A DNA stretch of 64,000 nucleotides, from the NCBI GenBank assembly GCA_944350495.1, contig CALVOZ010000005.1, positions 1 through 64,000 on the forward strand. Reading direction: 5' to 3'. Position 1 is the stretch's first letter; every line of letters starts with the position of its first letter. A model generated the notes under the pieces. It made no database searches, was not told where the DNA came from, and saw nothing but the letters and a program-made list of their open reading frames with translations. The translations under genes and the position numbers were made by a program. Below are positions 18,895 to 27,882 of the stretch, one piece after another. Source of the stretch: an uncultured Bacilli bacterium (lineage in GTDB: Bacteria > Bacillota_I > Bacilli_A > RF39 > UBA660).

Positions 18895-20160
18895 ATGAAA
18901 ATAGTAAAACGTATTAGTTATTTAATTTTAATTATATGTTTATTAAGTGTTCAAGCATCTCTTCCTGAAGATGCTTTTGGGCAAAAAGATAAAACTTTAA
19001 ACGAGCAATTGAAAGAGTTCGAAGAATTAAAAGCTGAACTTAGAGCTAATGAAAGTCAACAAGCCGTAACTAAGGAAGAAATAGGTGCTGCTCGTGAGGA
19101 AATTGCCCAACTTAGCCAAGAACAAGAAGACTTGGAAAAAGAAATTGAAACACTTAATGAAGAGATTAGTCAATTAGAAAAAGATATAATTTCTAAAAAT
19201 GATGAAATGAAAAATATTATTAGTTATTATCAACTATCTTCAACAGGTGAAGATGCATACTTAGAATATTTATTTACAGCAACTGATTTTACTGATTTTA
19301 TTTATCGTATGTCTATTGCGGAACAATTGAGTGATTATAATGATACTTTGATTGATGAATACACTGATTTGATTAAAGAAAATGAGAATAAAAAAGAGGA
19401 AGCATCTGCTAAAATGGTAGAGTTAGAAGCTAAAACTAAAGAATTAGAATCTAGACTAATTAAATTAAATAGTAAATTAGAGACTACTATGGAAGGTGCA
19501 ATGTCAATCGAACAAGAAATTGAAGTAATGGATCGTTTGATTAAAAACTTAAAAGAAGAGTATAACATGTACAAGTGTGATTATAATTTAACTTATGATG
19601 AATGTATTATTGAAGCACTTGGTGACCAATTATATGACACTAAATTTTATCGCCCGTTACAAAGTGGTCGTGTATCTAGTGTATGGGGGCCACGTTCATT
19701 CACATTAGGTGGTCGTCCGTATAGTGACTTCCATCGTGCTGTTGATTTTTCAACTTCAAGAGGAAGTAAAGTTTATGCTGCTGCAAATGGCCAAGTTAAA
19801 TTAGTTATTAATGCTAAAGCATCATATGATAAAAATCATAAAAATGTTTGCGGTGGTAATAAAATATATATAATTCATATCGTTGATGGTAAGAAATATA
19901 CAACAGCTTATTACCATTTAAAAGATATTAAAGTTAAAGAAGGAGATTTAGTTACACATAACACTGTTATTGCAACAGTTGGTGGCACAAGCTATGAATA
20001 TTGGGATAATTGTTCAACTGGTGCCCATTTACATTTTCAAGTAGCACCTGGTCATTATGGCGATGAATTTAAAACATATAGTGGCTTTAATGCTGCATCA
20101 ATTAATCCTAAAAAAGTAATTAATTATCCCTCAAGAGGCAGACCATTTAGTGGACGTTAA
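18895..20160 (+). CDS. Secreted coiled-coil M23 peptidase (EnvC/NlpD-like)
   Basis: 421 residues. The N-terminal signal segment (1-30) is followed by a long Glu/Lys-rich coiled coil (about 35-230) and a C-terminal LytM/M23 domain. The zinc ligands His280, Asp284 and His380 are in place, with His378 in the HLHF motif. A Cys-rich stretch (CDYNLTYDEC) joins the coiled coil to the catalytic domain. The active residues suggest a working peptidoglycan endopeptidase. The layout resembles FtsEX partner proteins (PcsB, CwlO, EnvC), and ftsEX is present at 32.5 kb with no peptidase next to it, so this is a reasonable candidate partner. Confidence 0.88.
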   Translation: MKIVKRISYLILIICLLSVQASLPEDAFGQKDKTLNEQLKEFEELKAELRANESQQAVTKEEIGAAREEIAQLSQEQEDLEKEIETLNEEISQLEKDIISKNDEMKNIISYYQLSSTGEDAYLEYLFTATDFTDFIYRMSIAEQLSDYNDTLIDEYTDLIKENENKKEEASAKMVELEAKTKELESRLIKLNSKLETTMEGAMSIEQEIEVMDRLIKNLKEEYNMYKCDYNLTYDECIIEALGDQLYDTKFYRPLQSGRVSSVWGPRSFTLGGRPYSDFHRAVDFSTSRGSKVYAAANGQVKLVINAKASYDKNHKNVCGGNKIYIIHIVDGKKYTTAYYHLKDIKVKEGDLVTHNTVIATVGGTSYEYWDNCSTGAHLHFQVAPGHYGDEFKTYSGFNAASINPKKVINYPSRGRPFSGR

Positions 20161-20164
20161 TCGA

Positions 20165-20172
20165 CATAATAT
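20165..20172 (+). promoter_or_regulatory. Possible SigE-type -10 element before cse60-like gene
   Basis: CATAATAT fits the sporulation SigE -10 pattern CATAnnnT. The -35 is not clear. A 6-bp inverted repeat (TTTAAG...CTTAAA) lies between it and the start. Confidence 0.3.
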
Positions 20173-20208
20173 ATCAATGTTTAAGTTTATACTTAAATTG
20201 GTGATAGG

Positions 20209-20373
20209 ATGAAGGTTAAAGCGTTTGATGAAGCACATGAAAAAGATTTAGAATTGCAAATTAATGAATTTATTGAAGATGTAAAAGTGATTGATATAAA
20301 ATATCAAGTTGCGGTTGGTATTTTTGCAGATGAACAAATATATTGTTTCTCTGCCCTTATATTATATGAATAA
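20209..20373 (+). CDS. Cse60-like sporulation protein (DUF2758)
   Basis: A 54-residue acidic protein. It begins MKVKAFDEAHEKDLELQINEF and ends QIYCFSALILYE. This matches the small Cse60/DUF2758 family, whose Bacillus member is expressed in the mother cell under SigE; its molecular function is unknown. GATAGG sits just upstream of the ATG. It lies alone between two terminator/promoter regions, after the M23 gene and before clpC. Together with the SASP and cotE genes it supports endospore formation. Identification is from the whole short sequence, without an alignment. Confidence 0.7.
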   Translation: MKVKAFDEAHEKDLELQINEFIEDVKVIDIKYQVAVGIFADEQIYCFSALILYE

Positions 20374-20396
20374 AGCTCATAAAGAGCTTTTTTTGT
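20372..20396 (+). terminator. Intrinsic terminator after cse60-like gene
   Basis: 7-bp stem (20372-20378 with 20384-20390) and a T run. Confidence 0.8.
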
Positions 20397-20453
20397 TGTT
20401 TAAAATATCTTTTATTTACTCATTATATACATAGAATGAAATAGGAGGTATTT

Positions 20454-22649
20454 ATGTTTTATAACTATGATGAAGAAGCAAGAAGTGTAATAAAGGGTGC
20501 GAAAGATGAGATGTTAAAACTTAAACACTCATATATTGGTAGTGAACATCTTCTATTGAGCTTGATGAAAAACAAAAATAATGTTTCTACACGTTTAAAG
20601 AAATATAATATAAATTATTTAGATATAAAAAAGGAAATAGCTTCGCTAGTAAATACTAATAACATTGAAGATGCTGGATATATTTATACTCCAGTAATGT
20701 TAAATATTTTAGAAACAGCCGAAGAAATAAGCAAGGAATATAATACTATGATTAATGTAGACATATTATTTTTAAGTCTTTTAGAAGAAAGTGAAGGAAT
20801 TGCTATTAGAATTTTATTAAAGCATGAAATAGATTTAGATAAGCTATATCAAGAATTTATTATTAAGCATAGTAGAAAAAATAAAAAGAAAAAACTTTAT
20901 ATTGATGAAATTGGTGAAAATTTGACTTATAAGGCCAGTTTAGGCGAGTTTGATCCAGTAGTTGGCCGAGATAACGAGCTTAATCGTTTGATGGAAATTT
21001 TAGCCCGTAGAACTAAAAATAATCCGCTTTTAATAGGCGAAGCTGGAGTGGGAAAGACAGCGATAGTTGAAGAATTGAGTAGGAGAATAGTAGAGGGAAA
21101 TGTTCCTACTAAATTAATGAATAAAAAGATTATTAATTTAAATATGTCTTCATTAGTAGCTGGAACTAAATATCGTGGTGAGTTTGAAGATAAAATTAAT
21201 AAAATTATAAAAGAAATAGAGTCACAAGATGATATTATTCTATTTATTGATGAAATTCATACTTTAGTAGGCGCAGGAGGAGCGGAAGGGGCAATCGATG
21301 CCGCCAATATATTTAAACCGGCTTTAGCACGTAATAAACTTCACTGTATAGGGGCAACAACTACAAGTGAATATAAAAAATATATTGAGGAAGATAAAGC
21401 TTTAAACAGAAGATTTCAAACAATACTTTTAAAGGAACCAACTAAAGAAGTTGTTACTGATATTATTTATAAGTTAAAGCCAATATATGAAAAATATCAT
21501 CATGTAATATTAAATCAAGAGATTATTGATTTAATTATAACTTTAAGTGATAAGTATATTAAAAATAGAATGAATCCTGATAAAACAATTGATATTTTGG
21601 ATGAAGTATGTGCTCATTCAAATTTAAAAGAAAATCCATATATACAAAAATATAGGGAAATATCTAAAAAATTAAAGGGATTAGTTGAGAAAAAAAAGAA
21701 ATATGTTTTAGAAAATAAATTAGCTAAAGCCATTGAACTTAAAGACTACGAGAATAATTTATTAAAGGAGTTAAACATTCTAGAAGTTGAACTTACAAAA
21801 AATAATTATAGTAAGGTAACTAAAAAAGACTTAAAAGAAGTTTTTAAAAGCAAAGTAGGTGTCTACATTAAGGAATTAGATTGTATATCAAAATCTAAAA
21901 TGATAAAGAAATTAAACAGTTGTATATTTGGTCAGGAAGATGTAATTAAAGAGTTGGTAGATACTTATTTAGATAATCTAGAGGATAATAGGTGTTGTAG
22001 TGTAATGTTTTCAGGTAATAGCGGAGTAGGCAAGACTAAACTAGCCTTAGAATTCGCCAATTTAATTTCTAATTTTTGTTTACGTTTAGATATGAGTGAA
22101 TATAATGAGCCTCATTCTGTGAGTAAATTATTAGGAAGTCCAGCAGGCTATGTTGGCTATAATGATACAAAAGCATTGTTTGAAAATATTAAAGTTAATC
22201 CATTTACGGTGCTAATTTTAGATGAAATAGAAAGAGCACACCCAAAAGTAATTGATATATTTTTACAAATATTAGATAACAGTAAAATAAAAGATGCTAG
22301 TGGACAAGACATATATTTTAATAATGTAATGATTATAATGACAACTAATATTGTAAATAGAGATATTGTGGGCTTTAATAAGAAAAACACTAATAAAGAA
22401 TTAAATAATTATTTTGGTGTTCCTTTTATCAATCGTTTAAATAATATTTTAAATTTTAATGATTTAAATGAAAAATTAGCAGAAAAAATAATTAATAAAA
22501 TGTGCAAAGAAAAGTTTAAAAATTTAAAATTAACTAAGAAAGATATTCAAAAAATCATTGAAAAATCAAGTATAAAAGAGTATGGAGCTCGTCAAATTAT
22601 TCATAATATAAGGAAATTTAAACACGATAATTTAATAAAAACCAACTAA
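20454..22649 (+). CDS. clpC: ClpC-type AAA+ unfoldase
   Basis: 731 residues. A double Clp_N repeat domain (about 1-140) is followed by AAA-1 with Walker A GEAGVGKT (195-202) and LFIDEIHTLVGAGGA. A middle coiled segment (about 390-460) leads to AAA-2 with GNSGVGKT (521-528). VGF at 639-641 matches the ClpP-docking tripeptide, so it should feed substrates to ClpP. It is about 80 residues shorter than Bacillus ClpC. The ctsR-mcsA-mcsB genes that usually precede clpC are absent, so it is transcribed alone. Confidence 0.88.
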   Translation: MFYNYDEEARSVIKGAKDEMLKLKHSYIGSEHLLLSLMKNKNNVSTRLKKYNINYLDIKKEIASLVNTNNIEDAGYIYTPVMLNILETAEEISKEYNTMINVDILFLSLLEESEGIAIRILLKHEIDLDKLYQEFIIKHSRKNKKKKLYIDEIGENLTYKASLGEFDPVVGRDNELNRLMEILARRTKNNPLLIGEAGVGKTAIVEELSRRIVEGNVPTKLMNKKIINLNMSSLVAGTKYRGEFEDKINKIIKEIESQDDIILFIDEIHTLVGAGGAEGAIDAANIFKPALARNKLHCIGATTTSEYKKYIEEDKALNRRFQTILLKEPTKEVVTDIIYKLKPIYEKYHHVILNQEIIDLIITLSDKYIKNRMNPDKTIDILDEVCAHSNLKENPYIQKYREISKKLKGLVEKKKKYVLENKLAKAIELKDYENNLLKELNILEVELTKNNYSKVTKKDLKEVFKSKVGVYIKELDCISKSKMIKKLNSCIFGQEDVIKELVDTYLDNLEDNRCCSVMFSGNSGVGKTKLALEFANLISNFCLRLDMSEYNEPHSVSKLLGSPAGYVGYNDTKALFENIKVNPFTVLILDEIERAHPKVIDIFLQILDNSKIKDASGQDIYFNNVMIIMTTNIVNRDIVGFNKKNTNKELNNYFGVPFINRLNNILNFNDLNEKLAEKIINKMCKEKFKNLKLTKKDIQKIIEKSSIKEYGARQIIHNIRKFKHDNLIKTN

Positions 22650-22728
22650 AGTAAAAAATAAAAAAATAAAAAATACTATTCCAATAATTAAATTTATGAT
22701 ATAATTAATTCAAGATGAGGGTGATTGT

Positions 22729-23271
22729 ATGGATATCTTAGATGAAATTAGAAGTAATCTAACTGCCAATGTTAACCTAACGGAAGAAGTTAAGGATAAG
22801 ATATTTGAATTAACTATTCTTTTTCATCAAAATTTTCCGGATGTTAGTTTGGAAAGAATAAAAGAAAAGGTAAAAGATGTAAAGTTGGGGAGAATAGGCG
22901 TTTTTGAAAGAAAAGGACCTATTATATATGACACAGTTAAAAATGAAATTTGTTTCAGTAATAAAAAACTACAAGAAGATTATGATGCCAATCATCTGAT
23001 GATGAAAGGTGTTTTAGCACTTATTTCTTCTACTGATACATATTATGGTTTCAATAAAGATGATAAATTAAAAGCACTTAATGTTGGATACACTGAGATG
23101 CTTGCTAATTTTTTAGTAGGTAATGAAGGTGTATGCGATTATGAAGAAGAGTTATTAGCAACTAACTTAATTAGTCAAATAATTGGGGAAGATACGTTAT
23201 TCAATGCATATTTCAACAATGATGCTGATGCGATATTTAGAAAAATGATTGAGGCGGAGGTAAGTTATTAA
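22729..23271 (+). CDS. Uncharacterised protein, first of a coupled pair
   Basis: A 180-residue soluble protein, acidic and mostly helical. I do not recognise the family. It contains NHLMMKGVLALISS and then LKALNVGYTEMLANFLVG. The latter resembles the LNEGLTE-type segment of metallopeptidase-like proteins, but no HExxH is present, so an inactive relative is possible at most. GAGGGTGA precedes the start and a TATAAT lies at 22700-22705. The stop overlaps the start of the next gene (TAATG), so the two are made together. Confidence 0.6.
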   Translation: MDILDEIRSNLTANVNLTEEVKDKIFELTILFHQNFPDVSLERIKEKVKDVKLGRIGVFERKGPIIYDTVKNEICFSNKKLQEDYDANHLMMKGVLALISSTDTYYGFNKDDKLKALNVGYTEMLANFLVGNEGVCDYEEELLATNLISQIIGEDTLFNAYFNNDADAIFRKMIEAEVSY

Positions 23272-23582
23272 TGGCAACGAAAACACAAAGTGTAATGGAT
23301 AATTTAAATTATTTTACAGGTTATAAAGAGAGTAACCCTAGTGGCTTCTGTGACGCCTATTCGCAAGCTTTAAAAGATATTATTGGTATATTTGGAAACC
23401 AAGTTGCTCATGGGTTATGTACTGAAGAACAAGTAGAGTTCTTTAAAAGACAGATACCTGCTACTAGTGAAATATTTAATCAAGCAAAAATGCATCCAGA
23501 TTTATCATTTATGCCTGGTTATTTTGATGCCTTAGTATCAGTTAACCAAGCGACAATAACTCAAAAACAAGCAGTAAGATAA
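23271..23582 (+). CDS. Uncharacterised protein, second of a coupled pair
   Basis: 103 residues, no signal peptide or membrane segment, not recognised. It is helical in the middle (DAYSQALKDIIGIFGNQVAHG). The start overlaps the previous stop, and a strong terminator follows directly, so these two genes form a two-gene unit between clpC and gltX. No function can be proposed from sequence. Confidence 0.6.
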   Translation: MATKTQSVMDNLNYFTGYKESNPSGFCDAYSQALKDIIGIFGNQVAHGLCTEEQVEFFKRQIPATSEIFNQAKMHPDLSFMPGYFDALVSVNQATITQKQAVR

Positions 23583-23604
23583 AAGCTAAGCAATTAGCTT
23601 TTTT
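23581..23604 (+). terminator. Intrinsic terminator
   Basis: 8-bp perfect stem (23582-23589 with 23594-23601), GCAA loop, T run. Confidence 0.85.
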
Positions 23605-23654
23605 CATTGTTAAATAAAGTTTTTTGTGATAGAATGAATATGCGGAGGTGTATT

Positions 23655-25313
23655 ATGACTAACAAAGATTTGGCAGACTTATTATTACCAAATGTAGGCT
23701 CAGACATAACAGTATATGAAAATAAATATCCTGAAAGGAATCTAAAAGAAGGGGCAATAGTTACTCGTTTTGCTCCATCACCAACAGGTTTTGTCCATAT
23801 GGGCTCTCTATTTACTTCATTTATTTGTCGTAAAGTAGCAACAGATAGTGGGGGTGTATTTTTTTTAAGAATTGAAGATACAGATCAAAAGAGACAAGTT
23901 GAAAATGGCGTAAAGGGAATCGTTGATGATTTAAAGAATTTTCAAATTGAGATAGATGAAGGTATGCTTAACGATGATGAGGAAAAAGGCAATTATGGAC
24001 CATATACGCAAAGTAAACGTAAAGAAATATATCAAACATACGTAAAGTATTTAATTGAACAAGGTAAAGCTTATCCTTGCTTTTGCTCACCTGAAGAAAT
24101 TGAAGATATTAGATTAATTCAAGAAAAGAAAAAACAAAGAATTGGTTATTACGGGAGATTTGCAAAATGCCGTAAGTTAACATTTGATGAAATTAAAACT
24201 AAAGTTGAAAATGGCGAATCATATATAATTCGTTTAAAATCAATGGGAGACTTTGAAAAAAAAGTTAAAGTTAATGATTTAATTAAAGGTGAGTTGGAAT
24301 TTCCTGAAAATGATATTGACGTTGTAATTATGAAGTCAGATGGACTACCTACATATCATTTTGCTCATCTAGTAGACGATCATTTAATGCATACAACTCA
24401 TGTTATTCGTGGAGATGAATGGTTAAGCTCATTACCATTACATATCCAATTATTTCAAACTTTTGGATTTAAAGCTCCAAAGTATGCACATGTTCCTCCT
24501 ATTATGAAGGAAGAAAATGGTTCAAGAAGAAAGTTAAGCAAACGAAAAGACCCAGAGGCGGCTGTTAGTTATTATCATGAAAAAGGTATTCCGGTTGAAG
24601 CTGTTAAATTATACTTAATGACTTTAGCCAATTCTAATTTTGAACAATGGTATGATTGTAACAAGGATAAAACACTTAGTGACTTTGCTTTTGACTTTAA
24701 AAAAATGTCTAGTAGTGGTGGCTTATTTGATATTAATAAAATGATAAATATTTCACGAAATTATATTAGTAGGTTAACTGCCAAAGAAGTTTATGATGGA
24801 ACCTTAACTTGGGCAAAAATCTTTGATACGGAGTTTGCTAAAATATTAGAGGAAAACAAGGAATATGCCACAAAGGTATTTAATATTGAAAGAGAGCAAA
24901 AAAAACCTCGTAAAGACTATGGTTGCTATTCAGAAATAAAGAGTCAAACTTGGTATATGTTTGATGAACTATTTAATAAAGCAGATAAGAATTATGAATT
25001 TCAAACAATAAATGATAAGGATGAAATTAATAAAATTCTTGCTACTTATATATCTAAATATTATTCTGATAGTGATACTAAAGATGAATGGTTTAATAAA
25101 ATGAAGGATTTAGCTGGCGAATTTGGATATGCTCGAGAGGTTAAAGAATTTAAAGAAAATCCTATAGCTTATAAAGGACATATCGGAGACATTAGTTTAG
25201 TACTTAGGATCGCTTTGACAACTAAATCTATGACACCTGATTTATACGATGTTATGAAGTTATTAGGTAAAGATAAAATTAGTGCAAGATATTTAGAAAT
25301 TATAAATAAATAA
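23655..25313 (+). CDS. gltX: Glutamate--tRNA ligase
   Basis: 552 residues. It is a class I synthetase with the HIGH-type motif (APSPTGFVHMGSLF), a long GluRS-typical insert and the KMSKS-type motif KLSKRKDPEA. RIEDTDQKR places it in the Glu rather than the Gln branch. It is longer than the usual 480-500 residues because of an extended C-terminal anticodon-binding part. Start 23655 follows GGAGG; in-frame codons upstream lie before it. Whether it also charges tRNA-Gln, to be fixed by GatCAB, cannot be told here. Terminators isolate it on both sides. Confidence 0.93.
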   Translation: MTNKDLADLLLPNVGSDITVYENKYPERNLKEGAIVTRFAPSPTGFVHMGSLFTSFICRKVATDSGGVFFLRIEDTDQKRQVENGVKGIVDDLKNFQIEIDEGMLNDDEEKGNYGPYTQSKRKEIYQTYVKYLIEQGKAYPCFCSPEEIEDIRLIQEKKKQRIGYYGRFAKCRKLTFDEIKTKVENGESYIIRLKSMGDFEKKVKVNDLIKGELEFPENDIDVVIMKSDGLPTYHFAHLVDDHLMHTTHVIRGDEWLSSLPLHIQLFQTFGFKAPKYAHVPPIMKEENGSRRKLSKRKDPEAAVSYYHEKGIPVEAVKLYLMTLANSNFEQWYDCNKDKTLSDFAFDFKKMSSSGGLFDINKMINISRNYISRLTAKEVYDGTLTWAKIFDTEFAKILEENKEYATKVFNIEREQKKPRKDYGCYSEIKSQTWYMFDELFNKADKNYEFQTINDKDEINKILATYISKYYSDSDTKDEWFNKMKDLAGEFGYAREVKEFKENPIAYKGHIGDISLVLRIALTTKSMTPDLYDVMKLLGKDKISARYLEIINK

Positions 25314-25314
25314 A

Positions 25315-25345
25315 AAACAATATAGAAAACTATATTGTTTTTTTA
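25315..25345 (+). terminator. Intrinsic terminator after gltX
   Basis: 11-bp perfect stem (25315-25325 with 25330-25340), AAAA loop, T run. Confidence 0.9.
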
Positions 25346-25471
25346 TCTAGTTTTGTCGATTTTATTATTTTAATTTTTAGATATGTTAAAGTATAAATGA
25401 AGGTGATAAGTGCTAACATATTTAAATTATCTTCTCTAAAACAAAATAATGGCCATTTATAAATTAAAATG

Positions 25472-25481
25472 CGAGATCTCG
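25472..25481. repeat. 10-bp palindrome upstream of a sigma gene
   Basis: Perfect palindrome CGAGATCTCG, GC-rich against its surroundings and 28 bases before the start codon. It could be an operator; no regulator is known. Confidence 0.35.
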
Positions 25482-25508
25482 AATAATCATTGTTATTAGG
25501 GTGATGAA

Positions 25509-26135
25509 ATGGATCAAAAAGAGTTAGAAACTCTAATTATACAAAATCAAAAATTAATATATTCTATAATGAAGTATTTTTATAATTATCCTAATAAAGA
25601 CGATTTGTATCAGGTTGGTTGTATAGGGCTTATCGAAGCGTATTATCGTTATAAGCCCGATCAAAATACTAAATTTACAACTTATGCATATTCTTATATA
25701 TTAGGAGAAATGAAAAAGTTGGTGAGGGAAGATAAAGGAATTAAAATAAGCCGTAATATAAGTTCTCTATATTTAAAAATAGAGAAGGCTAGCATATTAT
25801 TATCTCAGCGCCTAATGCGTGAACCAAGTATTGATGAGATTGCTTCTTTTTTAGAAATTGACAATTCCTTAGTTGTAGAGGCAATCAATAGTACCAACAT
25901 ACTACTTGATGTTGATGAAATTCCGGTAAGTCACCGTGATGATTTTAATGATTTAATTTATTTAAAAGATGAATTAAATAGCCTAAGCAGTGATGAATTA
26001 AGTTTAATTCAAAGTCGTTATTTAGAAGATTTAACGCAAAGTGAGGTAGCAAGCATCATGGGAATGAGTCAAGTTCAAGTATCAAGAAAGGAACAAAAAG
26101 TACTCCAAAAACTAAAAAAACGATTAGTTGCATAA
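25509..26135 (+). CDS. RNA polymerase sigma factor, SigB/SigF/SigG type
   Basis: 208 residues with region 2 (DLYQVGCIGLIEAYYRYKP and TKFTTYAYSYILGEMKKLVREDKG), region 3 (REPSIDEIASFL) and region 4 (TQSEVASIMGMSQVQVSRKEQK). The GEMKKLVREDKG segment is the mark of the SigB/F/G sporulation-stress branch. A role as forespore sigma (SigF or SigG) is plausible given the spore genes in this window, but no spoIIAA/spoIIAB anti-sigma pair is adjacent, so the exact member is undecided. GGGTGATG precedes the ATG. tRNA-Ser and then a DacF-type gene follow; dacF lies beside spoIIAA-AB-sigF in Bacillus. Confidence 0.8.
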   Translation: MDQKELETLIIQNQKLIYSIMKYFYNYPNKDDLYQVGCIGLIEAYYRYKPDQNTKFTTYAYSYILGEMKKLVREDKGIKISRNISSLYLKIEKASILLSQRLMREPSIDEIASFLEIDNSLVVEAINSTNILLDVDEIPVSHRDDFNDLIYLKDELNSLSSDELSLIQSRYLEDLTQSEVASIMGMSQVQVSRKEQKVLQKLKKRLVA

Positions 26136-26141
26136 TAATTC

Positions 26142-26170
26142 TTGCTTTCACTATATTTTTATGATACAAT
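26142..26170 (+). promoter_or_regulatory. Promoter for tRNA-Ser
   Basis: TTGCTT at 26142-26147, a 17-bp spacer, TACAAT at 26165-26170. Confidence 0.65.
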
Positions 26171-26187
26171 TAATTCGTAGCTTGTTT

Positions 26188-26278
26188 GGAGTAGTACTCA
26201 AGAGGCTGAAGAGGCGCCCCTGCTAAGGGTGTAGGTCGGGTAACTGGCGCGAGGGTTCAAATCCCTCCTGCTCCGCCA
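26188..26278 (+). tRNA. tRNA-Ser (anticodon GCT)
   Basis: A class II tRNA with a long variable arm. The acceptor stem pairs 26188-26194 with 26268-26274 (one G-U), the anticodon stem pairs 26215-26219 with 26227-26231, and the anticodon GCT is at 26222-26224, reading AGC/AGU. The T-loop has GGTTCAAATCC and the CCA end is encoded (26276-26278). It has its own promoter and two terminators behind it. Confidence 0.96.
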
Positions 26279-26290
26279 TTGGTAGGTTAC

Positions 26291-26339
26291 AGCTCTTTAG
26301 AGCTTTTAAAAAGGATTGATTACAATCCTTTTTCTTTTT
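26291..26339 (+). terminator. Tandem terminators after tRNA-Ser
   Basis: A short hairpin (26291-26304 plus Ts), then an 11-bp perfect stem (26308-26318 with 26323-26333) and Ts. Confidence 0.8.
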
Positions 26340-26372
26340 GTAAAAAAATGATATACTTAAATAGGTGATAAT

Positions 26373-26702
26373 ATGAAAAAATATTTAAAGGAATATGTTG
26401 AACACATAGATAATTTATTAAAAGATGATATTGAAAATATTGATGAAGAAATAAAAAAGCACTTAATAAAAATTGGATACTTTCAACACGAAAGATTGGT
26501 TCATTTATTAGTTACTTTAGCATATGCAATTTTATCAATCATGGCTTTTGTTGCTTCAACACATACACCAATGTTTGTATTTGTTGGTATAATTTTAATT
26601 TTCTTTTTGATTCCATATGTCCTACATTATTTCTTTTTAGAAAATAACGTTCAATACTTATATAAACAATATGACAAAATGTTAGAAATGAAAAATAAAT
26701 GA
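26373..26702 (+). CDS. Small membrane protein of unknown function
   Basis: 109 residues. A charged helical N-terminal part (1-45, with LLKDDIENIDEEIKKHL) is followed by two transmembrane helices (about 48-85) and a charged C-terminus, so both ends are probably cytoplasmic. No family is recognised. Its stop overlaps the start of the carboxypeptidase gene (ATGA), which indicates translational coupling and perhaps a helper role in wall metabolism; that is inference from position only. Confidence 0.65.
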   Translation: MKKYLKEYVEHIDNLLKDDIENIDEEIKKHLIKIGYFQHERLVHLLVTLAYAILSIMAFVASTHTPMFVFVGIILIFFLIPYVLHYFFLENNVQYLYKQYDKMLEMKNK

Positions 26703-27868
26703 GAAAAATATTTATAACTATAATTATGTTATTCCTAATACCTACTTGGGTATTTGCTTTAGAACATAATTCTAAATATGTTTATTTTTATAATTTAAAT
26801 CGTGAAGATGAAATTTATGAAGTAAAGAGTCATGAAAGAATTGCAATTGCTTCAATGACGAAGATTATGACTGCCTATGTGGCACTTAATAATATTAATG
26901 ATTTAGATGCTAAAGTAAAATTGACAAGTAAAGATTTCAAAGGACTAAGAGAAGCAAACGCTTCCACTGCTGGTTTTAGAGAAGGTGAAGTAGTAACATA
27001 TCGAGATTTACTATATGGCCTTTTACTTCCAAGTGGAGCAGATGCGGCTTTAGCACTCTCAAATAATATTGCTGGTAGTGAGCAAGCTTTTGTAAATTTG
27101 ATGAATGAGCAAGTAAAAGAAATGGGTTTAAAAGATACGCATTTTGTAAATACGACCGGATTAGACGTTAAGGGGCATTATTCTTCGGCATATGATGTTT
27201 ATCTTATTTTAAGAAATGCCTTAGAAAATGAGCAATTTAAAGAAATATTTACTACCAAAAAGTATACGACTAGTAATTCTAGATTAACTTTTAGAAGTAC
27301 TTTGTATAGTGCTTCTATAAAATATGATTTAGATACAAATTTTATTTTGGGAAGTAAATCTGGGTATACATATGATGCTGGTTTATGCTTAGCCAGTATT
27401 AGTGAACACGATGGAGAAATATATATATTAGTTACAGCCGGTGCTAATTATAAAGATAAAAAATCTTATCATATAACGGATAGTGTTGCAATATATCGAT
27501 ATTTCTTTGATAATTATGAATATAAAAAACTCCTTAATAAAGGAGATATTATTGTTTCATTAAAAGATGAATATGATAATGAACGTGTTTATTATGCTAA
27601 AGAAGATGTTGTAGAATATGTAGAAAAAAATAGTGAAATAAATAAGACTTATAATTCAAAAAATGAATTGACTAAAGATTTAGAAGTAGGTGATTTATTA
27701 GGAGTATATGAAATTTACGCTGATAATGAACTAGTTTATTCTCAAAATATTTATTTGGATCAAGAAATAAATAATTATTCACTGGAATTGATTATTTTCT
27801 TTGGTTCAATTTTAATTATATTTATTATTGTTAAATTAATTAAATCAAAAAGAAAAGGCAAGAGATAA
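26699..27868 (+). CDS. D-alanyl-D-alanine carboxypeptidase (DacF/DacA family)
   Basis: 389 residues. A signal peptide (1-20) is followed by a penicillin-binding S11 peptidase domain and a C-terminal transmembrane helix (about 360-380). The catalytic SMTK (Ser52, Lys55) is followed by SGAD in place of the SxN motif and KSG as the KTG-type motif. It trims terminal D-Ala from peptidoglycan stem peptides. SGAD is a known variant in Gram-positive members, so activity is expected. It overlaps the preceding small membrane protein gene by four bases and ends at a terminator shared with the convergent lipoprotein gene. Confidence 0.92.
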   Translation: MRKIFITIIMLFLIPTWVFALEHNSKYVYFYNLNREDEIYEVKSHERIAIASMTKIMTAYVALNNINDLDAKVKLTSKDFKGLREANASTAGFREGEVVTYRDLLYGLLLPSGADAALALSNNIAGSEQAFVNLMNEQVKEMGLKDTHFVNTTGLDVKGHYSSAYDVYLILRNALENEQFKEIFTTKKYTTSNSRLTFRSTLYSASIKYDLDTNFILGSKSGYTYDAGLCLASISEHDGEIYILVTAGANYKDKKSYHITDSVAIYRYFFDNYEYKKLLNKGDIIVSLKDEYDNERVYYAKEDVVEYVEKNSEINKTYNSKNELTKDLEVGDLLGVYEIYADNELVYSQNIYLDQEINNYSLELIIFFGSILIIFIIVKLIKSKRKGKR

Positions 27869-27882
27869 TCTTACCTTTTTTA
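27853..27882. terminator. Bidirectional terminator between convergent genes
   Basis: An interrupted stem with A and T tracts on its two sides, between the dacF-type and lipoprotein stops. Confidence 0.6.

Noticed and set aside
22157-22390. Minus-strand frame within clpC
   Set aside because: Antisense to the conserved AAA-2 domain; no start site or coding bias.
25397-25462. A 21-codon frame before the SigF/G-type sigma gene
   Set aside because: No ribosome binding site and no recognisable sequence; treated as untranslated leader.
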